Shown one piece after another: positions 13,312-25,971 of a DNA stretch of 64,000 bases. Below the pieces are notes generated by a model that was given only the letters and a program-made list of their open reading frames with translations, did no database searches and was not told the DNA's origin. The position numbers and the translations under genes were made by a program. Positions within the stretch are counted from its first letter, which is position 1; every line of letters starts with the position of its first letter. The stretch is from Serpula lacrymans var. lacrymans S7.9 (Eukaryota; Basidiomycota; Agaricomycetes; Boletales; Serpulaceae): NCBI RefSeq assembly GCF_000218685.1, contig NW_006763298.1:1064049-1128048 (forward strand), in the 5' to 3' direction.

Positions 13312-14377
13312 AGCAATGGACAAAGCACTGAGTTATTGGGTTCTGCGAAGTTTGGGACTCTGGGTTGGGGCGTTGGGGATGATGTCCAGGGCTTTATAAC
13401 CATGATGAATGATCTCAATTCGCTTCGCCTAAAATGCTTGGTATACTAACCAGACATGGGATGAGCTTGTGTTTTCATAATGAAACTACTAGCATCTGCA
13501 AAGTGGTCGAACTCGCTTGATAGTTTTATGGCTAAGCGCAATTCAAAGATCTGAGCTAATCCCATTTGGGTTTCCAAAACTTCCTCCAACATACTTTTGA
13601 AGACCAATTTCGGTCAGATGTAGTAGCAGGCGAACCATTTATGAGCATCAAGCTTAAGAGGCTGCTTAGTATTGCGAACCCGAGTTAAGTTGGAATTTTG
13701 AGGGCTGTATCACCATGACACCTCAGGGAAGCACATTCCATAGACATAATAATCGGATTCCTACCGAATGACCGTTGAGTCGACGTCGACACTGCCATGC
13801 GAGGTGGCAATCGTCAAGTATGATGATCCACCCTCGACTTTTACAATCCTCAACCGCTATGCAAGGTAGATGGACCTCTGACGCGACTTGTAGTGAGTGA
13901 TGATGATGATAGCAAGAGAGCATCTGGACAAGGTCATGGTCCAAACATTTCGCCAATAAAACTGTCAGTATGTTGTTATTTACGTGCAAGGCAAATGATT
14001 AGCCAGTTGCGATAGCCGACCCCGCTACAAACCCGTGCAATCTTATCAACGTGACCCATCCCTTTCCTTTCGGAATCGCACCCCTTGTCTTAAGCTTCCT
14101 TGGTACAATTCGTCTCTCAGGCTCTGTCTGAACATGTCATAAATAGTCATGCTCGTCAGACTACGATGAAAGAAGTGTATTACTGGTGGATGGCGTGATC
14201 GCGCGCCATACGTTTCGTTCATGCCTCGATATCGGGTGCTCTCAGGCTCAGGCTGGCAGACGTGTGGCCATTAGAACTTAGCAGCCCATATATACTGAAC
14301 CCAATTTCAATTTTACATACATCTTGTCTTATCTCCTTTTCCTCCTTCTTGACTCTTCGTAGTTTTGACCATCAGAT
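13312..14377. promoter_or_regulatory. Divergent intergenic region between peptidase copy 3 and sulfhydrylase
   Basis: About 1 kb separates two divergently transcribed genes. The left 600 bp is the duplicated upstream flank shared with peptidase copy 2. A TATA-like stretch (catatatac, 14288-14296) lies about 90 bp before the sulfhydrylase ATG and is a plausible core promoter element. No coding sequence was recognised. Confidence 0.45.
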
Positions 14378-16603
<2,226 letters not shown>

Positions 16604-16990
16604 GCGAGAACTATCGGAGGAAATAAAAAATGTAACACTATCTAAAAAATGTACAGTATGCGAGGAAAACACACCTATCTGAACTGGGCTCTTAACTAAC
16701 ATCAATACTTGGATCTCAAGGATAGAGACTAGAAGTGCAAAACGCTGGCATTTGATACGCCATGCTTGAAACCTGATGAACTTGAAGTACATCCATGGAC
16801 CATTCACCCAAACGGGTGTGTGAGAAGAGTACTTTGTCAGTAGTTACGATAGTTGGTGCGACGCGTGCGCTCGGCACCAAACTCCCATTGACAGACGTGA
16901 TGTCAGCTTGAGTAATCGTGGGTGTGCGTGATCCAATGTCCGTGCGCGGCATATTGACGCATGCACTCACAGAGAGGGGGCAAGCCAGCC

Positions 16991-17000
16991 TTTATATACC
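16991..17000 (+). promoter_or_regulatory. TATA-like element upstream of questin-oxidase-like gene
   Basis: The motif tttatatacc lies about 40 bp before the ATG at 17038. The position is close to the start codon, so the 5' leader would be very short. Motif-based call only. Confidence 0.3.
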
Positions 17001-17037
17001 GCCTCAACATGATGGTTCCAAACCAAGATATCCAGCC

Positions 17038-18829
17038 ATGAACGGACACACTACAGCTCAACTCGATACTCTCTTCCCCGCACCTTCCCCCCCACCGAAC
17101 ACCCAATGTCCTCAGAGGTGGTATGGCGTCAACCATGAAACCACAGCAGCCTTGCAGAAGACCTTGAAAAAGAACCACACAAAGTGGCATATTTTCTTCA
17201 ATGACAGGGGTTTCCACAAGTGAGTGATCTTATTCGAAAGAGGTTGTATGGTTTATGCCGATCGTCTCATTTCATTCATAGCCATATCGCTCATCATACT
17301 TTGGCATTGTACGCACTGGGAGCGAGCGCACCAGTCATTGAGGCTGCCTATGAACTCGACAGTCGTCACCAGCGCGCCCTCTTTGAATCTCCAGAGGCTA
17401 TCACCGAAGAGAACTTCATCGACCATCTCGGAGACGAAAAGTCATTAAAACATTCCGTTCTCCTGTTGATTTATCAAAGCTCACCGACTTGACAGGTTCT
17501 ACAAAGCTTACCTCACATTCTTCACCAATGCTCTGCTCGAGAAGGGGGCAGCCGCAACGTTGGAGAAGTTCGTATTCTCGGACGAGTACAATTACGAAGC
17601 TCCAAACCTTAAGGACGGCCAGTCGCAGCCCAAGATGCTCGTTCGCTTCTACGACGCGCTCATGCACACAATGATTCACGTTGGCTATGGCCTCGAGTTC
17701 GGTCTGATGGGCATGGTTGTGGAAGGTTTGTACCATCGTTTGAATGTAGTACTATCGGGTACTGAGAGTCTCTCAACATGACAATTAGGTCTTGCCCAAG
17801 GCGCAGTCCACAAAGGAGACGCAGGCATTCCTCTTGTAGAAGATACTTTCAAGTCTCTGAAATCGAGTGGAGCCGTTGAAGTTGCTGCGGCTGCTGGCAG
17901 GCTCGCGTCCCTGACTCTCGAGCAGAAGCCTTTTTATACGCAATGCGAAGGCCAACCCACTACTGGAACCCATGCGTTCTCTATATTACAGAGCATGCTG
18001 GCCGACGACCGTCTTACGAACATAAAGGCGCCTCAGACTTTGCTTTCAACTCACACAGAGGCAATGGATAAATACGGTGCAATCATTGCTGAGCACGCCG
18101 CGAGCTGGACTGTCGATCTCAGCAAGCCTGGTGAGCTCGAGAGGAAGGTGGAAGAGCTGAGCTGGGTAAACGCCATTTTCTACGCTATCGGTGGGTGGAA
18201 CGAGGGCAGCGATTTTAACTCGGACTTCTTCTTGCAAGTCACTTTCACTGCTTACCTGACCCCCTAGATCGCTAACTTTTGATAATATTTACCTTTTGGT
18301 TACTTTCAGATTGCATCTCGTAACGTCGTCACTCTTCCTCCCTGCCGTTTTGGCGTATCTGACTCCACGTGCGCAAGTCATTTGCCTTCGCACGTACTTC
18401 TCGTCTTCCTTGACATGGTGGGTCGCCACCGGCCTCGCACGATTCGACATCCCTGCATTCTTCTCTTCCACCTCCACGCTCCCCACGCCCCCGAGAAGCT
18501 CGACCGCAGCCAACCCCAACCCCGATACCCTCCCTAGCGCCACCTCCCCCCACGCCATCACGCCGAACCCATGGCTGCCCATCATCCAAACCACCATCGT
18601 CCACCCCAACGACCACTTGTGCAAGCTCCAGCGTACGTTGGCTCACTTTGAGCGGGTGTACGGAGGGCGCGCGCCTGGCTATTTCAAAGATTCTGGACTG
18701 GAAGGTGCCGAATATCTGGACGGATCACTTTTTGTCAGAGCTGCTACGTTGACAGCAGACAGACTTGGCTGGATGAGAGAAGGACAGGAAAAGAAGTCTT
18801 TCAGTTTCGAAGGATTTTATGCAAAGTAA
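17038..18829 (+). CDS. Questin-oxidase-like protein (DUF4243), plus-strand copy
   Basis: Five exons were reconstructed: 17038-17219, 17282-17440, 17496-17725, 17789-18233 and 18310-18829, giving about 511 residues. The N-terminus is MNGHTTAQLDTLFPAPSPPP. Family blocks in order are WHIFFNDRGFHNHIAHHTLALYALGA (split by intron 1), FIDHLGDEKFYKAYLTFFTNA, HVGYGLEFGLMGM, THAFSILQSMLADDR, WVNAIFYAIGGWNEGSDFNSDFF, LHLVTSSLFLPAVLAYL and NPWLPIIQTTIVHPNDHLCKL. Intron 4 (18234-18309) has a GC donor. The paralogue at 1595-3328 has GT at the same codon phase and position, which supports the placement. A proline/serine/threonine-rich linker of about 30 residues precedes the NPWLP block and is the most variable part. 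The likely role is an oxidoreductase with unknown substrate. Confidence 0.87.
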
Positions 18830-19363
18830 GCGCTAGCGCTATGGTGAGAATGACTTTTGAATAGTCCATGGTACGAGTATCTACCAACATAAATGTAAGA
18901 AATAACGAGCAGTATGTAAGTAGGTAATCCCTCACCCTGTATTAATAGTACACTCCCCTCAATCAACTATTGTATGTGTATCATGACATCTGATCAGCGC
19001 TGAAATGAGACAGTATGCCACGAACTGTTTATATCCAAGTGCAAGTGACATCTAGAGATTTACTCTCGGAGCAAGATCCACACCAGCGCTTGCAGGGCAT
19101 GGCAGATTCTGAGATGTTGCATAACAAAAAAGTCCCTGTATTGATTTCTACCGTTCGTATCCTACTCGCCCACTTCTTGCAAGCGTCACTATACTTGCAA
19201 TATACTGTCCAGTGTCCACTAATAATTTAGCTGCAGATGGTTCACAACAAGATCGGAGGATGCCTTTTTTTCGTTTTCCCCAAAAAAGAAAAGAAAAATC
19301 AAAAGAAAAGAAAAAAGAAATCATGACACATCACACTATGCACGCCTAATATTAACCACAAAC

Positions 19364-20536
19364 TCACTCGGTGTCATTCCAAGAAGTCCACTTGCCTTCT
19401 CGCTGAAACCATACCATCCCCCTTGGAAGTATGATGGTCTTTAGGGTTGGACACGACTCGTGCCACTGGGCCGCGATCGATCGTTCTTCGTCTACGGATG
19501 CGGGGGCGCCTGGCGCCATGAAAGTCAGGTATCGCAGGGCCCTAAATCTAGAGAGAAGAGGGCTAGCTTCACGCAGTACATCCTGAACATGTTACAATAA
19601 TCAGATATGGCTATCCATATCGTCGAATAAACCACTTGCCAGCGTGTATTGCGCCATTAATACGACTATATGGAGCGCCTCCAGCTCTGGGAGGCGTGCG
19701 GCGACTTCTGGTAATAGTATATTTGGTTTATCGGTGTCGAATGACATGATCGTCAATCTCCTGATGGTCGATGTGGAGAGAAGGAGTGTGTCAAGAGACT
19801 GAAAGGTGTCTCCACCGTATAGTGATAGAGACACACCCTCGATAGGTCTCCCACGAATAATTTCCGTGAGGAGGCACGGGCCAGAGTGTACGGCGCGAAA
19901 GCTTTTCAGCTTTGGCAGCGCCGACGTCGGCAGCGTGAATGGCTGGCCAGACTGAAATCCGCGCAGACATAGTTCAGTGATGTCGGGCTGCATCCCCAGG
20001 AAGTTCGCGAGGGAGAGGTCAGAGCGAATCGAGGTGGTGAACGATTTGAGAGAGAAGACGCATCCGTCAAAGATCCATGTTAGTTCGCGCGTGTTATCAA
20101 AGTGAGAGAACTCGATGGTGAGAGACGTGACGGCGTTCAGCCGCTGTAAGGCCCGGTGCAGCAGACGGAAGAAATTGCCAGTGACGCGGGTTTCCTCCAG
20201 CCCGATGATGAGTTCGCGGACGAGAGGCGGGTAGATGTCGCTTTTGGAAAGGGTCCTGACAAGGATGATGACTTGCTTTGCTGTGAGCTCTGCGATGCAG
20301 CGGTAGAGCACGCGGGAGGCGGCGTCGTGAAAGAAAGAGTTGAGCAGCAAGACGGGGCAGAGCTCTTCGCGGCTTAGATTGCGAAATATGTGGTCCAGCG
20401 TCTCGACAGGCAGAAATGAAGACAACGGGTGTAATTTCAACGTATTCATGTCGGTCTTGCGGTCGCAAGTCTTGTATCTGATGAAAGGGAATTCACACAC
20501 ATCAGTGCGGGGCCAAGGTGCATAAGCCGGTGGCAT
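19364..20536 (-). CDS. F-box protein
   Basis: Two exons (20536-19640 and 19582-19364) encode about 371 residues. The first ATG after an in-frame stop is at 20534-20536 (MPPAYAPWPRTDVCEF); an internal ATG at MNTLKLHPLSSFLPV could also serve. An F-box-like segment follows, LPVETLDHIFRNLSREEL then CPVLLLNSFFHDAASRVLYRCI. The rest has leucine-rich, LRR-like periodicity (VTSLTIEFSHFDN, ITELCLRGFQS, IRRLTIMSF, LEALHIVVL). F-box proteins recruit substrates to SCF ubiquitin ligases, and such genes are strongly expanded in mushrooms. The single intron (19639-19583, 57 nt) needs a GC donor, because the nearby GT alternatives shift into a stop codon. The C-terminus ends WTSWNDTE. Confidence 0.75.
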
Positions 20537-20729
20537 CCCAGTCTCCACTTCCTTTATAGTAACTCTAAAAGTACACTATCATTCCTCACAATTCACAACA
20601 CAAAGGAAATTCAATCATTGCGTCTCTCAAGCCATCAAATGTATCGCAAAAAATGCATCCAATTGATTATTCATAACCAGGTATAATATGTGCGCAATCT
20701 ATCAATATTAAATGGCATATCCCATGCGT

Positions 20730-22001
20730 TTACTGGACTTTCACTGTCTTTGGCGCACTGCCTTCTGCTATAGCCTCAGCCCGAATACCCTCGGCCTCGA
20801 TCTCTGCAATCAGCTCACGCTCAGCCGCCTCCTGCTCATCCTTGCTCTTGTTCTTCATAGCAGCCTTACTGGCAGCAATACGTTTACGATATTCCCGGTA
20901 CTTGTCATCAGTGCCGAAAATACGGTCACACCACCGGAACGAGGTCGAGAAGTTGTTCGTGAATGCCATATGGTGGAAATCGTGGTGTTCAGCACCAGAC
21001 CAGAAGGGGAGGATGTGCTGGAGGGACCAGGGGAAGTCTACGCAAGGGTAAAATTCAATAAATATATAGATATCGAAAACGAACGCGCGAGGATAGATTA
21101 CTCACCGTAACCGCTGTGAGCATCGATGGCCTGGAAGAGACGCAGAGTTATCCACAAGTAGACCGTGAAGATGTGCAAGTTCCGGGTGAAGTAGCAATAC
21201 AACAGTGGTCCGGCGATAGTACCAGTACCGAGGATGAAAACTTCAGCGGGGTGAGCGTACTCTGCAGCAAGCCCGAAAGGAGCAGAGTATTTGTGATGAA
21301 TCTTGTGAATATGCTTGTACAGGACACCGGTGTGAAGAGCTTGGTGAGCTGTGACAGGGCAAAAGTCAGTCTCATCACGTCAAACTTGGAAGTGTTTCCT
21401 AAAAAGACGCACCAAAGTAGTGGAACATGTCCTCGAAGACGAAGAAGATAGCTATCTGGGGGAGCATAGTTTGCCATGAAGGGAAGGGAACCTGGTAGGT
21501 AGACATGCCAAGGCTTTCAGCAAGTGGGTGGAACAACCAGATCTATACACACAAGTCGGTACAGTCAGCTTAAAAAGCACACATCAAGAATTTTTTTTTT
21601 TCAAAAATACCTACAGCAGGAAGCTCGATCGTGAAGTGAGAGAACAAAACCTGTTTAGTACACTGCCATTGCTCCTGAGGTGTCGGGATCTTGTTAGGCT
21701 GCAGCTTCCACTTCTGAAAGAATGGGATAGCGTCGATGATGATCCAAGGAATAGAACGACCAAAGTACACAATCTACGAGCCAAAGTGATGTCAGCATTA
21801 GGGACATACGAAGACAGTAAGAATACGAACCTCATGCAAGAGGAAACTGGCCAAACCAGTCGCGATGATGGGGTTGTCAATCCACAAATACCAACTAACC
21901 CATAGCTGCTCGAGCCAGTTCAATGAAGAGAAATCCAAGTTGGGATATAACTGCTGAGCCGCAGCAGAATGCATGGTTGCTGCCGTCGCGTTGAAAGACA
22001 T
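20730..22001 (-). CDS. ERG25: Sterol C-4 methyl oxidase (methylsterol monooxygenase)
   Basis: The protein is an ER membrane di-iron oxygenase that oxidises the C-4 methyl groups of ergosterol precursors. ATG is at 21999-22001 ([20 protein letters not shown]). Exons encode hydrophobic segments and the histidine clusters of the fatty-acid hydroxylase/sterol desaturase family: [31 protein letters not shown] and [15 protein letters not shown]. The sequence then reads [20 protein letters not shown], the usual family end, plus a hydrophilic Glu/Lys/Ala-rich tail of about 50 residues. The total is about 335 residues in about five exons, slightly longer than yeast Erg25. It belongs to the Erg25-Erg26-Erg27 demethylation complex. 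A CCAATCA box and a CACGTG site lie within 400 bp upstream. Confidence 0.95.
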
Positions 22002-22395
22002 GGCGGTCTAAAACTTTGAGTGAGTACGTCGAAGTACTTTCTCTAGCTTTTTGTGGGGCGCTGTCTTTTAAAAAGGGAGAGCAGTGGAACAACCTTGAGA
22101 ACCGTACCACTTTTTTTTTGCCTTATAATTTGTGGCGTGAGCGGTTTCTCACCCAATCAGCGCTGATTATATCATCCGCGGACAACAGAAAATGGTCATA
22201 TCCTCTGGAGCTTTTGGACATTTGGACGGGGGAAATGACATGATTGCGTTTCGAAAACATATCTCGCCACTGTTCTTCATATGTAGTCCGACGGAAGCAA
22301 GACGGAAGGATCCAAATTCAAATCCACCATAACTCTTTACAGTAATAACTCTCGTCCTAAAGGGACCCTGCCCAATTGGAATTCCCAGCCCAAGG

Positions 22396-22401
22396 CACGT
22401 G
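22396..22401. promoter_or_regulatory. CACGTG E-box upstream of ERG25
   Basis: A palindromic CACGTG lies about 395 bp upstream of the ERG25 start, with a CCAATCA motif nearer the gene at about 22154. CACGTG-like boxes are bound by fungal bHLH regulators, including SREBP-type and Cbf1-type factors. Use of this site is an inference from motif and position only. Confidence 0.3.
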
Positions 22402-23286
22402 ACTATCCAGAACGGCAGGGAAAAAAATAAAGAAAATCAAGAAAATCGACAACTCTAAATTTCGAAGCTCTGAGCTATGTTGCTTGGCAGCCACAGACGA
22501 GGCAAATAGTTTTTAGCAACCTTGCATTGATTGGCTCCTTTAGTATGTTGATTTTCATCATTTCAACCTCTCTTTTTGGGGGCCTGGTAGGAAAAGCGAC
22601 AGTGCTTTTATCCGACGGCCCGGGGATGGAAAGTAAATCCACTCGTTACTGTACCACACTTTCTCCACAAAAACACCGCGAGACACTATCCAGGAAACCA
22701 GGAAGATTTTCTAGAAACTCTGGAGGAACCAGTGGAGACAGCACAATACAATGTCATGCATGTTGTCGGAAGAAACATAAAGTAAAACACATCTATTCCA
22801 AAAACAACAACAACAACAACATCGACAACAACCTCCACCCAACTTTTTCACAACTTGTCCAAGTAATACGATACCTTGTCCAAGCAATACGATACACTAT
22901 ATATAAAAAACCACGCTGGGGTGAAGCACCGTCCGCCGGCACCACACACACCCTCGAGTATGAGCTAGATAGGGTAGAAAACAGATAAACAGATAACAGA
23001 TATTTTAAAAAAAAGTAACAGAATAGACAATAAAAACAAAGTCAGAGAAATCTCAGTTTACAAAACATTTTTATGAACACGTGAAGGACAGGACGGATGG
23101 GACTCCGAAGTTGCTGGGGAGGAGAGAGGGAGAGAGACAAGTCCGCATCCTTTGTAGACTCTGAACCATTTTCAAATTTTGAAGATGGGAGATGGGGAAC
23201 GGGCATCGCAGAAGGACTTTGGATGGGGGCTGCAAGGTGTAGGGAAAGTGCAGGGTGGAGAGTGCAGGGTAGGGCTCGAGGATTAT
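22402..23286. other. Intergenic, with short CAA microsatellite
   Basis: This is the region between the ERG25 promoter and the 3' end of the purine permease gene. It contains an AAC/CAA microsatellite near 22802-22832 and an A/T-rich stretch with a TATATA at about 22915. A 150-codon frame here lacks an ATG start at its 5' limit and resembles no family, so it is not called. Confidence 0.45.
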
Positions 23287-25971
23287 TTACTTTTCGGCGG
23301 TCTCTGCGTAGCTAGAGGCTTTCGCGCCCTCTCCGTTGTCTTGTGATGCGGTATCGACGGAGAGCGAACGTTGACGGTTTCGCACTTGGAATGGGTAGTC
23401 GCCACCACTACCCTCGTTCCTCCTTCGGTAACGTGCGAGAAGGACTTTCCTAGTAAAGGCAAGCCAGTCAGTCCATCAATCATCAATCAGTTTTCGCGAC
23501 CTCGCCAACACAGCGACAGGGTGCAAAAAGCGTAAAAACTTACATGTAAGGGGGGATGATTCCACCTGGAGGGATCACCCAAGGCTCTGAGGCGTCGTAG
23601 CTGGGCGGCGAAATGCGGTTGTGGCTGGCTTTGCGCACGATCCAGACGGAGCCGTTGATGATAACGTAGGAGAAGATCCCAGTGATGACACCATAGGCGA
23701 TGCTAGTGCAAGGTAAAAAGGTCAATTATAACCACAAACGATGTACAAGGAGACGCGACGTACTTGTATGACATTGGGATCATGAGGATGGTAAGGAACG
23801 CAGGGACTGCATCACCAATGTAGTCCCAGTTGATGTCTCGCACACTAACAGATGATCATTGGTGAGTTCACGTTAAACTCTCTTGATTGCTGATCGAAAA
23901 GTGATACTCACGTTCGGATCATCAACGAGCCCACGATAACAAGTGCACCACCCGTAGCCCATGAAGGGATCGATGCAAATATGGGAGCGAAGAAGACGGA
24001 AACGAAGAATAAGAGTCCGGTGACGACAGCTGTAATACCAGTCTTTCCACCCTCTACGCTACCGTGTCAGCAAGCTTCGAACTGCGAGCGTCGAAAAACA
24101 AAGGTTCCGCACCAGAGATACCAGTGGCACTTTCAATAAATGCAGTTACGGGACTGGTGCCCATCAGAGCGCCCATGCTGATGGAGAAGGCGTCGACGCA
24201 ATATGCGATGGTAGAGTTTTCAAAGTCGAGTGTAACAGGGTCACGCAGGCCCGCGAATTTAGCCATGGAGTAAAGAGTACCGGTTGTGTCTGAAGGGTAG
24301 CGATGAGCGTGTAAGTGCTGTTGGCTGAAATCAATAATGAAGCCCAGCTTACCTAAAATATCGACGTAGAGGAACGTGACAAGGGCATACCACACATTAC
24401 CATTCTTGTAACTAGTGTACTGAAGACAAACAAAATCAGCATCGAGAAAGGATGGGAGCGACGGAGCCTTACATCAAGGGCGTTCCCGATTTTGGTCAAA
24501 GGATGGAACGTAACGACTTGTTTGAAGAAATTGAAGAGGTCATCACCAGCAGCGGTGTGAGGAAAGTATGTCACAGAGGTTGGGCGCGGCCATGAAATGA
24601 TCGAAGTGAGGAAGATACCGATGATGATGGCGCCCTTGACGCGGTAAAGCATCAGGATGACAGTGAGGATACTAAAGGATACGATAAGTCTTTGCTGCGA
24701 ATGTTGAAAACGACAAACACTCACCCTCCGACGAAGATACCGAGCCAGACTGTGGGGCTCCGCATAACTTTGGACCCACAGTAATAATCCAGGCCGTCAA
24801 CCCAGTCTGAGAAGAATATGTCAATACATGACAAGTCTCCGTCGTGTATGATGAGACTCACCGTTTGAGTTACATCCACCCAAACCAACGAAATTAGTGG
24901 TACTACCCCCGATTACATTAAGACCGCCAGATGCTTTAGAATAGATCGATGTCAAAGATAGATCCGCTGAATCGTCCATGAGCACTCACTTAAACCAATA
25001 AAACTGATCAGGGACATTAACTTATCAGTACCTTGAGTTTCTAAGAACGTTGACCGACTTACGCGATGTACAAGCCAATACCAGCACCGACCGCAAGCAC
25101 AAGAGATTGCGGCATAATACGTGCCAGCCATTGCCGAAGGCCGAGAAGGGAAAGGAAAAAGAATACCCACCTGGGGACATGGTGAGAAAACGGGAAGCTT
25201 CATTGATAACGGAAAGCACGCGTACCCTTCTAAAAATACAGCTGCGAGTGCCTCACGGTATGAAATGAAGCCACTTCCGTGATAACCTACAACGGAGTAT
25301 GCAAACTGGGAGTCGATAAGCCACTGCGAAGTATGGAGAGCGTGAGTGCAGAAGAGAACGCACATATGCATTGAGACCCATTCCTGGTGCCATGCCGACA
25401 GGTAAATTTGCGAGAGCACCCATGAGAACAGAAGCCAGAGCAGAGACAGCAGCAGAAGTTGTGATGAGGTCGCGTTTGACCTCTGCCACGCAACTCAGGT
25501 AAACGTCATCGGTTGCACAGAAGTTTGGGGAGGTGCAGACACAGGTTCCTCCAGTATCGGAGATAATAGACGCGTTAACGGATATCTTGCAAGACACATA
25601 AGGTCAAAACGTATGAACGTGATTGAGATATGAGGACATACAATGTAAGCCATAGCTGCCTGTGGTTACGCTTCAGTTAGCCTGGACTAAGATTAGTGAA
25701 CAACTTGCTTACCCATGTAGTAACGCCAGCTCTGATTTCGGTCTGACAGAGTGAATGAGCGAAACGAAAGGTAGTAAAGGACATATTGGCATACCAGGAA
25801 TCTGGAACCTTCACGTTCACGAACATGACCTGAGCCTTCGAGACGAAACCATGTCCCGACCGATGAAGCGGCGACCTGTTAAGAGAGTGCCAGCGCAAGT
25901 GAGCAACGCACTGCGCAGAGAAAGAGGGGAGAGTATACCTGAGCGTTGAGCCTATCGAAGAAAGTGATCAT
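23287..25971 (-). CDS. AzgA-type purine (adenine/guanine/hypoxanthine) transporter
   Basis: This highly interrupted gene (more than ten exons) encodes a plasma-membrane NCS2/AzgA-like H+/purine symporter. It starts at ATG 25969-25971 (MITFFDRLNAQ) and ends with stop at 23287-23289. Recognisable segments include the ELRAG-like start of the core, the extracellular cysteine-bearing loop (CVCTSPNFCATDDVYLSCV), DLITTSAAVSALASVLMGALANLPVGMAPGMGLNAY, FAYSVVGYHGSGFISYREALAAVFLEG, LRDPVTLDFENSTIAYCVDAFSISMGALMGTSPVTAFIESATGI, FLYVDILD-type blocks and IAYGVITGIFSYVIINGS. The PVTAFIESATGI block and the NLPVGMAPGMGLNAY block are characteristic of the AzgA subfamily. The last exon encodes a hydrophilic cytosolic tail ending SSYAETAEK. 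The role is uptake of purines as a nitrogen source or for salvage. Confidence 0.92.

Noticed and set aside
22527..22988. 153-codon frame with a hydrophobic start
   Set aside because: It begins at a non-ATG codon, includes an Asn run from the AAC microsatellite, and resembles no protein.
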